Notes under the pieces: model-generated
What the model saw: only the letters and a program-made list of their open reading frames with translations
Told to the model about the DNA's origin: nothing
The model's database searches: none
Source of the DNA: DATARH01 sp963773625
GTDB taxonomy: Bacteria; Pseudomonadota; Alphaproteobacteria; ATCC43930; CGMCC-115725
Length of the DNA stretch: 64,000 bases
Assembly: GCA_963773625.1 (NCBI GenBank)
Contig: CAVZCJ010000010.1
Location: 1-64,000, forward strand
Direction: 5' to 3'
Position numbers and translations under genes: made by a program
Part shown: positions 26,634 to 37,584 of the stretch, piece by piece
How the letters are laid out: each line of letters starts with the position of its first letter
Position numbering within the stretch: position 1 is the stretch's first letter

Positions 26634-26906
26634 TCATGGGGCTTCGTTTACAAGCCAAATCTGAGGGACGCCCTTTACTCCAGCTTTGCCCACCACTTCT
26701 TTTAACCTGCTGTTCGAAGCGAAACTCTTGGCATTTTCGATCGTGGCAAAATCATGCCAAGCCGTTGCGTCATTTCGATCATCGGCAGATTGGAAAACCG
26801 CATGACCGGTAACTCCCAACATTTTCCGCTCGGAATCAAATTCGTCGTACGCTTTTCGCCATACTTTGTAATCGGTCACGTTGTGGCGAACGAACAGTCG
26901 AGCCAT
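26634..26906 (-). CDS. ABM-superfamily-like small protein, 90 aa
   Basis: MARLFVRHNVTDYKVWRKAY opens a typical antibiotic-biosynthesis-monooxygenase or cyclase-like ferredoxin fold, followed by VFQSADDRND, AWHDFATIENAKSFA and a C-terminal strand VPQIWLVNEAP. Such proteins are usually dimers of unknown substrate. The ATG at 26906 is chosen over an upstream frame with unlikely composition. Confidence 0.7.
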   Translation of the reverse strand: MARLFVRHNVTDYKVWRKAYDEFDSERKMLGVTGHAVFQSADDRNDATAWHDFATIENAKSFASNSRLKEVVGKAGVKGVPQIWLVNEAP

Positions 26907-27000
26907 GTGAAACCTGCTTCTCTCAGCTGACGCGCCTGATGACCAGTCGGCCGATGACGATAGCATTCCTATTTCGCAGCCCGAAGCCCGGTGTCGCTGT

Positions 27001-27027
27001 GGTGCTGTCCTAATTCGGGACAGCACC
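27001..27027 (+). repeat. Perfect 10-bp inverted repeat
   Basis: GGTGCTGTCC and GGACAGCACC around a 7-base AT-rich spacer, about 95 bases upstream of the ABM-like gene. Could be an operator or a leftover transposon end. No gene is seen in the rest of 26907-27286. Confidence 0.4.
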
Positions 27028-27286
27028 GTCGCTGTTATGAAGTGGACCCGGCGCGACCCGGTGGTTCAACGGCGTGGTCTCCAATGACAAATTTGGGGCA
27101 TGAGCATCAATTGAAGCCGCCCAGCTCTGAACGGCCGCTTTAGCGACGGCCAACGGCCCTTCGTGACCTCAACCGAGCACTCGGCTTTGAGAATAATCTG
27201 GCTCGCCGGGAGGTTATGTCGATCTCCCTCCAGCGGCGCACGCTGGGCGGTCTCGGCCGTTCGCCAGACCGCCCGCATCGACGTCG

Positions 27287-28036
27287 TTAGCGCTCGATCC
27301 CGGCCAGGGCGTTCTGGATCCCGGCCGTCGCCCAGGGGCCCCACGGCATGGTGAAGAACTTGAACCCCTTCTGGACGAAGAAGTTCGGGTCCATCCCGGG
27401 CGGGATGAAATACATCCCGGCGGTGATGCCGTGTTTCGCGGCGGTCGCCGCGATTTTATCGAGCGCTCGCTGATAGATGTCGCACTGGTAGTCGAGCGGC
27501 ACCCCCAGCTCGATCGAAAGATCGGACGGGCCGATCAGCAGGACGTCGACGCCCGGGACCGAGGCGATGGCATCGAGGTTCTCCAGCGACTGGTTGGTCT
27601 CGATCATCGGCACGATGACGAGCTCGTTGTTCACGGCATCCATGTAATCGCGGTAATTCTTGAACTCGCCCCACTCGCCGCGCACGCCGGCGTTGCTGCG
27701 GTTGCCGAGGGGAAAATAGCGGCAGGCGCGCACCATTGCCTCCGCCTCCGCGCGGGTGTTGATCATCGGCGCAATGATGCCCCGCGCCCCGGCGTCAAGC
27801 GCGAAGCAGATCTGATACGCCTCGTTGGCGGCGACGCGCACGACCGGCGCCGCCTGCTTGCCGCGCATCGCCTGGATCGACGGCTGCAGCTGCTTGATCT
27901 CCCAAGGGGAGTGCTGGGTGTCGAACAGCAGGAAGTCGTACCCGGCGTCGGCCAGGATCGACACGTCGACGTTCGGTGCCCCGGCCGTCCCGACGACGGT
28001 CCTACCTGACTTGATGGAGTCCTTGATGGCGTTCAT
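27287..28036 (-). CDS. HpcH/HpaI-type aldolase (citrate lyase family)
   Basis: A 249-residue class II pyruvate aldolase TIM-barrel. Visible are the catalytic His in FDTQHSPWE (His42), the pyruvate-binding Arg in VVRVAA (Arg67), and the metal ligands Glu in MIETNQS (Glu146) and Asp in LLIGPSDLS (Asp172). It would cleave a 4-hydroxy-2-oxo acid to pyruvate plus an aldehyde; the substrate is unknown. Start MNAIKDSIK at 28036 is chosen over a 21-residue N-terminal extension. It is not in an operon with catabolic genes. Confidence 0.88.
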   Translation of the reverse strand: MNAIKDSIKSGRTVVGTAGAPNVDVSILADAGYDFLLFDTQHSPWEIKQLQPSIQAMRGKQAAPVVRVAANEAYQICFALDAGARGIIAPMINTRAEAEAMVRACRYFPLGNRSNAGVRGEWGEFKNYRDYMDAVNNELVIVPMIETNQSLENLDAIASVPGVDVLLIGPSDLSIELGVPLDYQCDIYQRALDKIAATAAKHGITAGMYFIPPGMDPNFFVQKGFKFFTMPWGPWATAGIQNALAGIER

Positions 28037-28273
28037 CTGGCGTCGATTCCTCCCACAGTAGCTTTCGCGCCCGTTCAACCGACCAACGGCGACGGGCACG
28101 TCGGCGCGCCATTATCGCACATTGGTGGAAAGTCGCCGCGCCGCATGGCTGTCATTACGAAAATTATCGGGCGCAGAATTCGGAAACATCCACCGTCGCC
28201 GGTCCGACAGATTGGGAGCCCCGCTCACCACCCCTCCCGCCCGTTCCCACGAAGGTCCGCATCGGGGCGATTC

Positions 28274-29804
28274 CGTTGAACAAGTCGGTTTTTGAATGAT
28301 GGCGCGAGCCGTGCTGAGTGGTCACGAACGTCGCTGACGAGTGGCTTGCCCCCTCACGTCGGCAGGATCGGTGCCGGTGCGGGGATCAGCTTAGCGAGTT
28401 TGCGGAGGTTCTGGGCGGTGGCGGCGAGATGGAACTCATCGCGGGCGCCGTTTGGCCCGCGTAATCGGAGCCGATCGAGCTTTAGGATGCGTTTGAGGTG
28501 GGCGAATAGCATCTCGACCTTTTTGCGCTGGCAGCGTGAGGTCTGGTAGGCCTCGGTCTTGGCGATGTCACGGGCGAGATCGCGTGCCCCTTCGTAGATT
28601 GAGCGCGGGACTTTGCGAGCCGGAGCATTCGGGCAGCAGCGCGGCTTCAGCGGGCACAGCTCGCAGTCGCGCTTGCTGGCGCGGTAGCGCATCGAGTTGT
28701 CTTTCATCACGCCGGTGCGTGGCGTCGTGAACCGCCGACGATAATGCTGGAGGCTCTTTCCGGCCGGGCAGCGATAGGTGTTGCTGGCGTGATCGTAAGT
28801 GAAGTCTTCGCGTGAGAAGGTGCCGTCGGTTCTCTGGGACTTGTCGAACACCGGCACGTGCGGCTCGATCCCGCGATCTTCGACCAACCAGTCGAGCATC
28901 TCGGCGGCCCCATAGGCGGTGTCGCCGATCAGCCGGGCGGGGTAAAGATCGAAGCGTTCCATCGAGCGCTCGATCATGCGCTTTGCCGCCAGTATCTCGG
29001 CCTGGCGGATCGCGGTTGTCGCCTCGACATCGACGATGATGGCGTTGTCGACATCGATCAGGTAGTTGGTCGAATAGGCGAAGAAGGCCGGTCCGCGATG
29101 CGCCGCCGTCCAACGTGTGGCCGGATCCGACGGCGCGATGAACTTGGGCGTCACTTCACTTGCTGCGCCGAACGCGGCATCGTCGAGGACGGCGAGGTAT
29201 TCCTCGACCGCCCGGCCGGCCGCATCCGGTGGCAGGCCCGCGGCACCCTCGATGCGACTGCGGTCGCTGGCGTCAGCCTGGATCAAGCTGGCATCGACGG
29301 CAAAACCCTCGCCGCCGACCAGCCCCTCGTCGATGCAGCGCTGCAGCACGGTCTCGAATAGGCGCCGCAGCAGGTCGCTCTCGCGAAAGCGGCCATGCCG
29401 GTTCTTCGAGAAGGTCGAGTGATCAGGTACCGAACCGTCGAGCCCGAGCCGGCAGAACCAGCGGTAGGCGAGGTTCAGGTGAGCCTCATCACACAGCCGC
29501 CGCTCCGAACGGATGCCGAAGCAATAGCCGACAAGCAGCATCCGGATCAGCAGCTCCGGATCGATCGAAGGCCGACCCATGTCACTGTAAAAGGGCGCCA
29601 GGTGCACCCGGACTGCGCCGAGGTCAACAAACCGGTCAATCGCCCGCAGCAAATGCGTCTCGGGCACGTGGCGTTCGAGCGAAAACTCGTAAAACAGGGC
29701 GTCTTGCCGGACCTGCCGTTCCCCCATCATCGACTGCACTCCAGTCTAAACGACCAGAGTGAATCAGCACCCCAGACCCGACGCAATCCCCGACTTCTTC
29801 AACA
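28274..29804 (-). mobile_element. IS1182-family insertion sequence
   Basis: The transposase is bracketed by inverted repeats CGTTGAACAAGTCGG (28274-28288) and CCGACTTCTTCAACA (29790-29804), 13 of 15 matching. Outer borders may extend a few bases. The transposase gene is intact, so this is probably one of the youngest elements in the window. Confidence 0.8.
28354..29739 (-). CDS. IS1182-family DDE transposase, 461 aa
   Basis: Full length for the family. N-terminal DUF772-type region (MGRPSIDPELLIRMLLVGYC), DDE blocks (FAVDASLIQADASD, LIGDTAYGAAEMLDWL) and a C-terminal Cys cluster (CELCPLKPRCCP), followed by VEMLFAHLKRIL with the catalytic Glu. No frameshift seen. Confidence 0.93.
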   Translation of the reverse strand: MQSMMGERQVRQDALFYEFSLERHVPETHLLRAIDRFVDLGAVRVHLAPFYSDMGRPSIDPELLIRMLLVGYCFGIRSERRLCDEAHLNLAYRWFCRLGLDGSVPDHSTFSKNRHGRFRESDLLRRLFETVLQRCIDEGLVGGEGFAVDASLIQADASDRSRIEGAAGLPPDAAGRAVEEYLAVLDDAAFGAASEVTPKFIAPSDPATRWTAAHRGPAFFAYSTNYLIDVDNAIIVDVEATTAIRQAEILAAKRMIERSMERFDLYPARLIGDTAYGAAEMLDWLVEDRGIEPHVPVFDKSQRTDGTFSREDFTYDHASNTYRCPAGKSLQHYRRRFTTPRTGVMKDNSMRYRASKRDCELCPLKPRCCPNAPARKVPRSIYEGARDLARDIAKTEAYQTSRCQRKKVEMLFAHLKRILKLDRLRLRGPNGARDEFHLAATAQNLRKLAKLIPAPAPILPT

Positions 29805-29838
29805 CAATCGGGCACGAAGACCCGTTCCCGCCGCCAAA

Positions 29839-29933
29839 GCCGGGCGTCCGTTACGTGATCAGCAAGCGGACCATCGCCGGGACGCATGGGAATGAGCGAG
29901 ACGCGCCGAATTCCGGTCGCTCGCAAAACGTGG
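29839..29933 (+). repeat. Dispersed intergenic repeat, family B
   Basis: GGGCGTCCGTTACGTGATCA, then GGACCATCGCCGGGACGCAT and GACGCGCCGAATTCCGGTCG, related to 14222-14325. It lies immediately outside the IS1182 right end. Confidence 0.55.
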
Positions 29934-30258
29934 CGAGACCGAGGTGCCCGGTCATTAGCGGCCGCCTGGGGGGCGGCACGGTCACTTGAACTTTGACGAC
30001 GTGATAGCCCGGGCCGATAGCTGCATGACCACGTTGTGTCGCAGCTGAATAACGGTTTGTCAATTAACTTAAATAAAAACGAAATAACAACATTTTATTT
30101 TCATGAATTTCCTTGAGCGTTTCTGAACGCCTGCATATGGTTTTCCCCAACTCGCTCTTTTGTTAAATAATCAAGCCCGTGACGTGAATATCGCAGAGAA
30201 ATATGCAGATTTTTGGCGCTAAATCCTGCTCCTTTCTACGACCATGGAGGCGCTTCAT
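29934..30258. promoter_or_regulatory. AT-rich leader of the kelch-like gene
   Basis: About 325 bases, unusually AT-rich for this window (for example TTAACTTAAATAAAAACGAA near 30063), ending in a GGAGG seven bases before the ATG at 30259. Suggests promoter DNA acquired with the following gene. No separate gene seen. Confidence 0.4.
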
Positions 30259-33200
30259 ATGACGGGCACCTGGAATACCTTCAGCGCGCCGTCGGGTGTC
30301 AAGGCCGACACCATGCTTCTCCTCACCGACGGCACTGTGCTCGTGCACGACGCCAACCGGCCGTCGCTGCGCGATACCTTCGGCGGAGCCGATTGGTACC
30401 GCCTCACGCCGGACAACCACGGCGACTATCGCAACGGCTCGTGGTCCAGCGCGCTGCCGATGAGCGGTCAGCGCCAGTTTTTTGCCAGCGGCGTGCTTAA
30501 GGACGGCCGCGTCTATGTGGTTGGCGGTGAGTATTCCGACATCAACGGCGACACCGACACGAGCTCAGACCACGATGTGCGGGGAGAGATCTTCGATCCG
30601 ATCTCGAGTACGTGGTCGGCGATGAACAAGCCGACGCCTGGGTTCGACTTTATCGTCGGCGACGCAGTCTCGATGGTGCTTGAGGACGGGCGCGTCATCT
30701 TCGGTGCCCTGTCTGAACTCGCGGACGGCGATCTGGGACCCCGTCACTGATACATGGGTCAAGTCGGGCACAAAGTTCGGAACCGTCGCCAACACGAAGG
30801 TGGGGCGTACCAACGAGGAAAGCTGGTGCCTACTCCCGAACGGCAATGTGCTAACGGTGCAGATCTTTGGCGCGACGTCGACCCGAAACGCCGAAATGTA
30901 CGTACCGGCCAACGACGAGTGGGTTAGCGCGGGAGCCACGCCGTCGACGCTGCCCGTGGGATCCATCGGCGGGACGACCCTCGATGAGATCGGCGGCGCC
31001 GTCACGCTGATGAATGGCTAGGCGTTCTTCGTCGGCGGTAGCGGCCATACAGCGATTTACACATCGGGATCGGCCCCGACGGCGACGGGGACCTGGACGG
31101 CCGGACCTGATCTTCCCGCCGACGCCGGCAACCCGAATGCACCCGCCGGGCTTCAGACCTCGCTTGACGGTGGTGTGGTCGTTCTGCCCAACGGGCATGT
31201 GCTCATCACCTCGGGCCCGGTCGACCCGGGGGGCTCGTTTTTCTCCGGGCCGGTCACGATCTGCGAATTCAACCCGGACACCAATACTCTCTCAACACCA
31301 TCTCCCCAGCCGTCGAGCGCTCCCGGGCACACTTGGCAGTGTGCGTTCCTCCTGCTTGCAAACGGGCATGTGCTCATGTCGGGGGAGCAAAACACTATCA
31401 ACGAGTACGTGCCGGATGCTGCGGAGCTGACCCCCAAAGCGGCATGGCGCCCCACGCTCAGTGCCGCGCCGACGGCGCTCATCGCGGGGCATGCTTACCA
31501 GATTGCCGGCACCCAGCTTAACGGACTGACGCAAGCCAATGGTTATGGCGACGACCGGCAGGACGCCACCAACTACCCACTTGCCCGCCTTACCAATGCC
31601 GGCGGAGACGTCCGTTATCTGCGCACCCACACCTTCTCAACCATGGGGATCGCCACCGGTTCCACCACCGTCACTGCCGTTATGGAGGTACCCTCAAATA
31701 TTCCATCGGGGTCGTGGAACCTCGAGGTCGTCGCTAATGGCATCGCTTCGTCGCCGCTACCAGTTGGCGTCGGCACCCGCGACTGCTATCTCGTCATGGA
31801 CCGATCGACCGCGGGCCAAGGCGAAGTGCAGGCCCTGGTCTCTCTGAACGGCGCCCCCGCCTTTATCGACCCTGCCGTCTTTGTGGTCGTCGAGGGCTAC
31901 ACCGCAGCAGAACTCGGGCTCACGGCGGCCAACCTTGGGTCGCCACCGAATGCGCCCACATTCCCGTCGCCGCTTAGCGGCGTGCATGTCGTCCAACGGG
32001 GAACTGTACTGCCGGAAGACCCAAGCATGCCGCCGAACGTGCCACAGCGGTTCACCTTTCCTTACGCGTTGCAGTTCGACGACGACTCGATGTTCAATTT
32101 CACTAATGCCTTCCAGGACATCACCCTGACGGCAATTCTAAGCGCGGCGGGGCAGGTGGTTGCCAACTCCGGGCTGCTGCGCCTGCTCAAGTCTCCGGAC
32201 CCATACATCGTCGACGGCGACCCCAACCGTGGCGTCGACTGGTGGACCAGCATTGACATGCGGGTCTTCCAGGTCACGGAGGGTGGTCACCGGTTCGGTG
32301 CTGCGCTGGCAACTGGAGGGGCAGCGGGGACGGCCGCTACGAATTTCATCCAGGCTGTGCTGACTAATCTCAACGCGCACCCTGCGCTCGGAAGCGAGTT
32401 TGATGGCATCGACCCACAGGAGGCGCCGGAGGCACTTACACTGTCGCCTACTGATGGTGCGGGCCACCGCGTATTCAACTTCGCAGTGGCCAGGGTGCGC
32501 TTCCGCGACCTCAACCAGGATGCGCCCGGTGTGCGGGTGTTCTTCCGGATGTGGCCGGCGCAGCAAACGAACGCCGTCCACGATCCGGCAACACTCTACC
32601 GGACTTTCGCCGCGGGCTCGCGCCACGTGCCGCTGCTTGGACGGCAGGGTGACGAGATCACTACGATCCCGTTCTTCGCCTCGCCGCGCGTCGAACTCCG
32701 CGTCGGTAAGCATGACTACCCAGACCGATGCCCCGAATGTCATCACGATCGTGCACGATAGCCTCGGTGCGGAGGTGGCTGCGTACTTCGGCTGCTGGCT
32801 CGATATCAATCAACCCGCGGATCTGCGCTTTCCCGGCGCGTCTGATCGGGACGACCCCGGCAAACCTGCCGGACGGTCCGTTCCAAGGCACCGGCCCCTT
32901 GCTGTCGATCCAGCAGCACGTGCGCAGTCTGCACCAATGCCTCATCGCCGAGATCGATATTGACGGACAGTCGATACCGAGACTCGGCCGACCCATCGAC
33001 CTCCGACAAGCTCGCACAACGCAATCTCACGTTCGTGGGGGTACCAAACCCGGGCGTCGTCAGCTCGCGGATCGTGCCGCAGACGCTCCAGATCCGTCCA
33101 ACTCCGCTTGTCCTGCTCGACGACCGGCCCGACGAACTCATGATCGATTGGGGCAACGTGCCTTCCGGAACCCGGGCATCGATCTACCTGCCAACCGTCG

Positions 33201-34096
33201 ATGCCGACGCAGCACTCGACTGGGCGCACCGGATGTACGTGTCCAATCGCCTCACTCGAGTCGACGAGCATACGCTCGCTTGCGAAGCCGGCGGTGTTAC
33301 GTTCGTGCCCGTCCCGGGAGTTTCCAACATCGATCACGTTGGCCTCCTAGCGGTCGAGTTGCCGCCGACCGTGCGCAGGAGACAGCGATACTCGGTGCGA
33401 GTGCGCCAACTCACCGGCGCCCGGTTTGGTGCGGGCCGCCCGGTGGAGATCGGGCGCAACATCCGCCGCAGCAGGGATACCACCCACGAAGCGATCGGCG
33501 CGGTCGCCGAGGACCTGCTGGAATCCGCCGTCTCCGCGTCGCGCAAGGGCTTCCTCTACCGCCGGACCGTTGGTGCGTTCGGGCTTGAGATCCCAGTGAA
33601 CACCAAGACCGAGCTGCTCCCTGATGAGGAGCGCACGCTGTCAATTCTTCGACACATTGAGCAATCGATACCGTTGGAGACCAAGTGGTGGCCGGTTTTC
33701 CGACGTTACGTAGAGGTGTATGTAGGTCGCGTCGCCGGCATGGGCGGCGATCCGACAATCATTTTATCCACCGGCGACGGCGACTGGAGGCATCCGGTAA
33801 GGCACGGCGGTGGTGATGAGGACCATGAACACGAACACGAGGACCATGAGCACGACCGCGCGGTCGGCCGCATGCTTACGGGCAAAGTCGTCGCGCTCCG
33901 CTACGACCACTTCGGAGACTTCTCCGGGTTCGTCATTGAGACGGCGCACGATGGTCACGAGGTCGTGTTTAGCGACGAGCGGCGCATTGAGGCACTCGCT
34001 CGGCAGGCTTGGGTCAGTAGAGCTGTCGTGCGGGTTCGGTTGCTGACCGGGCACCGCATCGACGCCCTAGCAATCGCGGGTCAAATCGACGGTTAG
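30259..34096 (+). pseudogene. Kelch/galactose-oxidase-like giant gene, multiply broken
   Basis: Read across frames this was one gene of about 1280 codons. The N-terminal third is kelch-like propeller (LLTDGTVLVHD, GRVYVVGGEYSDI, VVLPNGHVLITSGPV), as in galactose/glyoxal-oxidase-like proteins. The middle (about 31800-32700) is a beta-rich domain, and the C-terminal part (32960-34096) has a His/Glu/Asp tract HEHEHEDHEHD at about 33826-33860 and a final RNA-binding-like or SH3-like segment. It is broken by a shift near 30725, an in-frame TAG at 31019 and further shifts near 32700, 32830 and 32970. ATG 30259 has a strong GGAGGCG site. Confidence 0.7.
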
Positions 34097-34208
34097 TGCC
34101 TTTTCACGCCTGCTAAGGGATCACCGATAGTTGCCTCCTCGACCGCCCAGGCTGACCTCGGCCGGAGATCTTTACTCTGAGCGGGGTGTCCAATTCGCGG
34201 GCAAATGG

Positions 34209-34330
34209 CTGCTTCGGGGCACGACCGGAAGACCACAACAGCGCCGACGAATGGCCGTTTAGGCTTGCAAACCGGTCGTCCGAAGCGAGGCGCGTCGACG
34301 GCTGCATAGCGCCGAAAGCGGCCCGCTCAC
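34209..34330 (+). repeat. Dispersed intergenic repeat, family A, copy 2
   Basis: Related to 5083-5204 (CTGCTTCGGGGCACGACCGG, then GCAAACCGGTCGTCCGAAGC and CGACGGCTGCATAGCGCCG). It fills much of the 309-base gap between the kelch pseudogene and the oppF fragment; no gene is seen there. Confidence 0.6.
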
Positions 34331-34405
34331 GAACAAGAAGAGGCGTTACAAGCCGCGACCAAAACGCCACGCGTCTGAAAGTGCTGGCCGCAGCGGCTTA
34401 AGTTC

Positions 34406-34986
34406 TTAGATGGCAGGCGACGCGATGCCCAGTTGCGTCTCGCGCAGGTAAGGCTCCTCCACGGAGCACCGGTCGAACGCATAAGGGCAACGCGTGTGAA
34501 AGCGGCAACCTGATGGTGGGTCGATCGGGCTCGGCACATACCCTTGCAGGACGACGCGCTTCTTCGCGGCATCCGGATCGGGTAGCGGCACCGCCGAAAA
34601 CAGCGCCTCGGTATAAGGGTGCTGCGGGCAGACAAAGAGAGCGGCGCGGTCGGCGATCTCGACGATCTTGCCCAGATACATGACCGCAACGCGGCGGCTG
34701 ATGTGCTCGACCACGGCGATGTCGTGGGCGATGAAGAGATAGGCGAGCGAAAACTCGCGCTGCAGGTCGACGAGCAGGTTGATCACCTGCGCCTGCACCG
34801 AGACGTCGAGCGCCGAGACCGGCTCGTCGCAGACGATGAGGCTCGGCTGGAGCGCCAGCGCGCGGGCGATGCCGATCCGCTGACGCTGTCCGCCGGAAAA
34901 TTCGTGCGGGTAGCGGTCGAGCGTATCGGGGCCCAGCCCGACCTTGCCCGCCAGCGCCTCGACCCGCTCTGCGATTGCACGGGCCC
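34406..34986 (-). pseudogene. 3' fragment of an oligopeptide ABC-transporter ATPase (OppF/DppF type)
   Basis: The surviving C-terminal 190 or so residues contain the ABC signature FSGGQRQRIGIARAL, Walker B LIVCDEPVSALD, the H-loop IAHDIAVVEH and the family C-terminal oligo_HPY Cys motif (GCRFHTRCPYAFDRC). The Walker A half is absent: homology stops near 34986, about 70 bases beyond the atpG stop. The N-ATPase operon therefore abuts a truncated transporter gene, a likely acquisition or deletion junction. Confidence 0.8.
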
Positions 34987-35053
34987 GATGGGTTCTTCAT
35001 CTGCGCCGCCCAGAACTCGCGATCGAAGGAAGATAGCCCCGGTGTTCTGGTTG

Positions 35054-35945
35054 CTACCGAGATCCTACCAGCGCCTCGAAGCCGGAGATCACATCGAAAA
35101 GTTCCTCGTCGATGCCGCTTTGGCGCAACTGGTGGAAGCTGCCGTGGAGCTGCTCCAGCAGGTCGTTGATGTTTTTGTCGGCGCGCTCCATCGCCGCCAG
35201 GCGGCTCGCGTTCTCGCTCGCCAGGGATTCGGCACAAGCCCGGAAGAGCGAGATGAAAAGATATTCGCGGACGAGCGCGCGCAGAGTCGTCATGCCGCCG
35301 CCCATGACCTCGGGCAAGTTTCCGGTCGGCCAGCGCACTTTGGCCAGACCTTGTTGCCACTGCGCGTCGAGTGGCAACAGCCGCTGGCTAATCGGTTCGT
35401 AGAGCGCCGCAGACAGCGGTCGGTTGTGGAACACCCAAAGGTTGGCATTCTCGCCTTTGGCGCGATGCGCTTCGCTTTCAATCTGAATTTGCCCGACGAG
35501 CGGGGTAATCGCTTGGACGGAGTTCGGCACGGCGAAGAGTCCGGCTGGCGGCAGGCCTGCGTCCGCCAGACGAGCATGAACACGCTCGCCGACCGCCCAG
35601 ACTTGCGCTTTGCCGGGCAGAGCCGCGAGAGTTTTGATCGCGTAATCGGCGACCTGGTCGTTGAACTGCCCCACCAGTCCCTGGTCGGACCCGAAAACGA
35701 CCGCGCTGATTGCACGCGCATGGCGCCGAATGTCCCGTTCCCCCATCGCGATCGAGGCGCGCGCTTTCCCGAAAGCAGGCGCCTAATCCCAGCTCGACGG
35801 TCCGATAATAGTCGGCCAAAGCGCGCACCGATTTCTCGTATTGCCCGATGCTCGAGGCAGCCAAGGCTTTCATGGTGCGGACGACGGATTGGAGATCTCC
35901 TGCGCTGTCGATCTTCCGGCGCAGGCTCTCCGTCGTCTCGCTCAC
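35054..35945 (-). CDS. atpG: N-type ATPase gamma subunit (one frameshift)
   Basis: Central stalk subunit of F1. The N-terminal frame (GTG at 35945; LRRKIDSAGDLQSVVRTMKALA) and C-terminal frame (MGGGMTTLRALVREYLFISLFRACAESLASENASRLAAM) are both typical but are joined by a single-base shift near 35750-35790. Total length (892 bases) implies one extra base and about 296 residues. The GTG start overlaps the atpA stop. It is last in the operon. Confidence 0.82.
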
Positions 35946-37584
35946 GACTTCTCCTTGGCCTCTGCCGTGGGCGGTATTGTAGCGTCCGGCTTGGACGCGC
36001 CATCAGATCCGGCTTTGCTTTCGGGCGTCGGGGTGGCCTCGGCTTTGGTTTCCGACTTCGGTTGGAAGCGAGCGAGCGCCTGGCGAGCGATTTCGATGAT
36101 CGTATTACGATCCCATCGCTCAACTTGTCTGCGCTTTCAAAGCGCGCGCACACTTCCGCCGGGATGTTCGCCGCCGCCTTTTGAACGGCATCCTCAGCAT
36201 CCGTCATCTGGTCGAGCGCCACGCGATCGAAGAGCTCCGCGGTCAACGCCAGTAAAACGGCGATTTGCGCCGGCACGGTTACCGGCGCGCATTCTGCCTG
36301 TTTAAGGCAGGCGCGGATGCGCCGCCCGTGCTCGATGATCTTGCGGGTATCTTCATCCAGGTGGGCGCCGAACCGGGCAAAGGTCTCAAGTTCCTCAAAC
36401 TGCGCGTAGGCGAGTTTGAGGTCGCCCGCGACGGCACGATAGGCCGCGCGTTGCGCTTTACCGCCGACACGCGAAACGGATTTTCCGACGTCAACAGCAG
36501 GCAGCACGCCCAATTCGAACAGCGATGGCGAGAGATAGATCTGCCCATCCGTGATGGAAATCAGGTTGGTCGGAATGTAGGCGGAAATGTTCTGCGCTTC
36601 GGTCTCGATGATGGGCAGCGCCGTGAGCGAGCCGCCGCCGAGTTCCTTCCGCAAATGCGTCGCACGCTCGAGGAGGCGCGCGTGAATATAAAAGATGTCG
36701 CCGGGGAAAGCTTCGCGGCCAGGCGGACGCCGCAGCAGCAAAGACAGCTCGCGATAAGCGCGCGCATGATGCGTGAGGTCGTCATAAACGACCAGCACGT
36801 CGCGCCCTTGCCCCATGAAATGCTCAGCGATGCTGGTCGCGGCGTAAGGTGCGATGAAAGCGAGGCCCGGCGGGTCGTTGCCCTCGGTTACGACGAGGAC
36901 AGTGTAATCCATCGCGCCCTTTTCCCGCAGGGTTGCCACCGTCTTGGCGACAGCGGATGCGCGCTGACCGATGGCGCAATAAACGCACAGCACATTTTGG
37001 TCGCGCTGGTTGAGGATGGTATCGATGGCAATGGCGGTCTTGCCAGTCTGGCGGTCGCCGAGAATCAACTCGCGTTGCCCGCGCCCGATCGGAATGAGCG
37101 CATCGATGACTTTGAGCCCGGTCTGGAGCGGCACGGTGACGGCCGCGCGATCCATGATGTGCGGCGCGGTGCGTTCGATGGGCAGGCGCTCGCTGGCGGC
37201 CACCGGCCCGTTACCGTCGAGCGGCCGGCCAAGCGGGTCGATGACCCGCCCTAGCAATCCCTCGCCCACGGCCACATCCATCACCCGGCCCGTGCGCTCG
37301 GCTTCGTCGCCCGCGTTCAGATGCCAGTAGTCGCCCAGCAGTACGACGCCGATCTCGTCCTCGTCCACGTTGAACGCAATGCCGAGCACATCGCCGGGAA
37401 ACTTTACCAGCTCCTCAAAGCCCACGGTGGGGAGCCCGGACACCTTGGCGATGCCGGTGGCGATGCTGGTGATCGTGCCGATCTCCTGTGGCGCCAGCTG
37501 CGGCGTGAATGCTTCCCGCGCCTGGCTTATTTCAGCAAACGCGCCGTCAAGGACACTCTGCAAGCTTTCCGGTTTAGCGATCAT
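35942..37584 (-). CDS. atpA: N-type ATPase alpha subunit (one frameshift)
   Basis: Non-catalytic nucleotide-binding subunit of F1 with P-loop GDRQTGKT (176-183), QRASAVAKT and the alpha C-terminal helices. The frame breaks near 36100, just after FESADKLSDG, where GGGG appears shortened to GGG; restoring one base gives DRNTIIEIARQALARF and a Lys/Pro/Glu-rich tail ending EKS at the stop 35942. About 547 residues, slightly long because of that tail. The start overlaps the atpF stop by four bases. Confidence 0.87.

Noticed and set aside
34398..35360. 320-residue minus-strand frame across atpG and the oppF remnant
   Set aside because: Translation is Arg-rich and out of frame with both recognisable genes.
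36265..37254. 329-residue frame opposite atpA
   Set aside because: Antisense of a conserved ATPase gene, no motif of its own.
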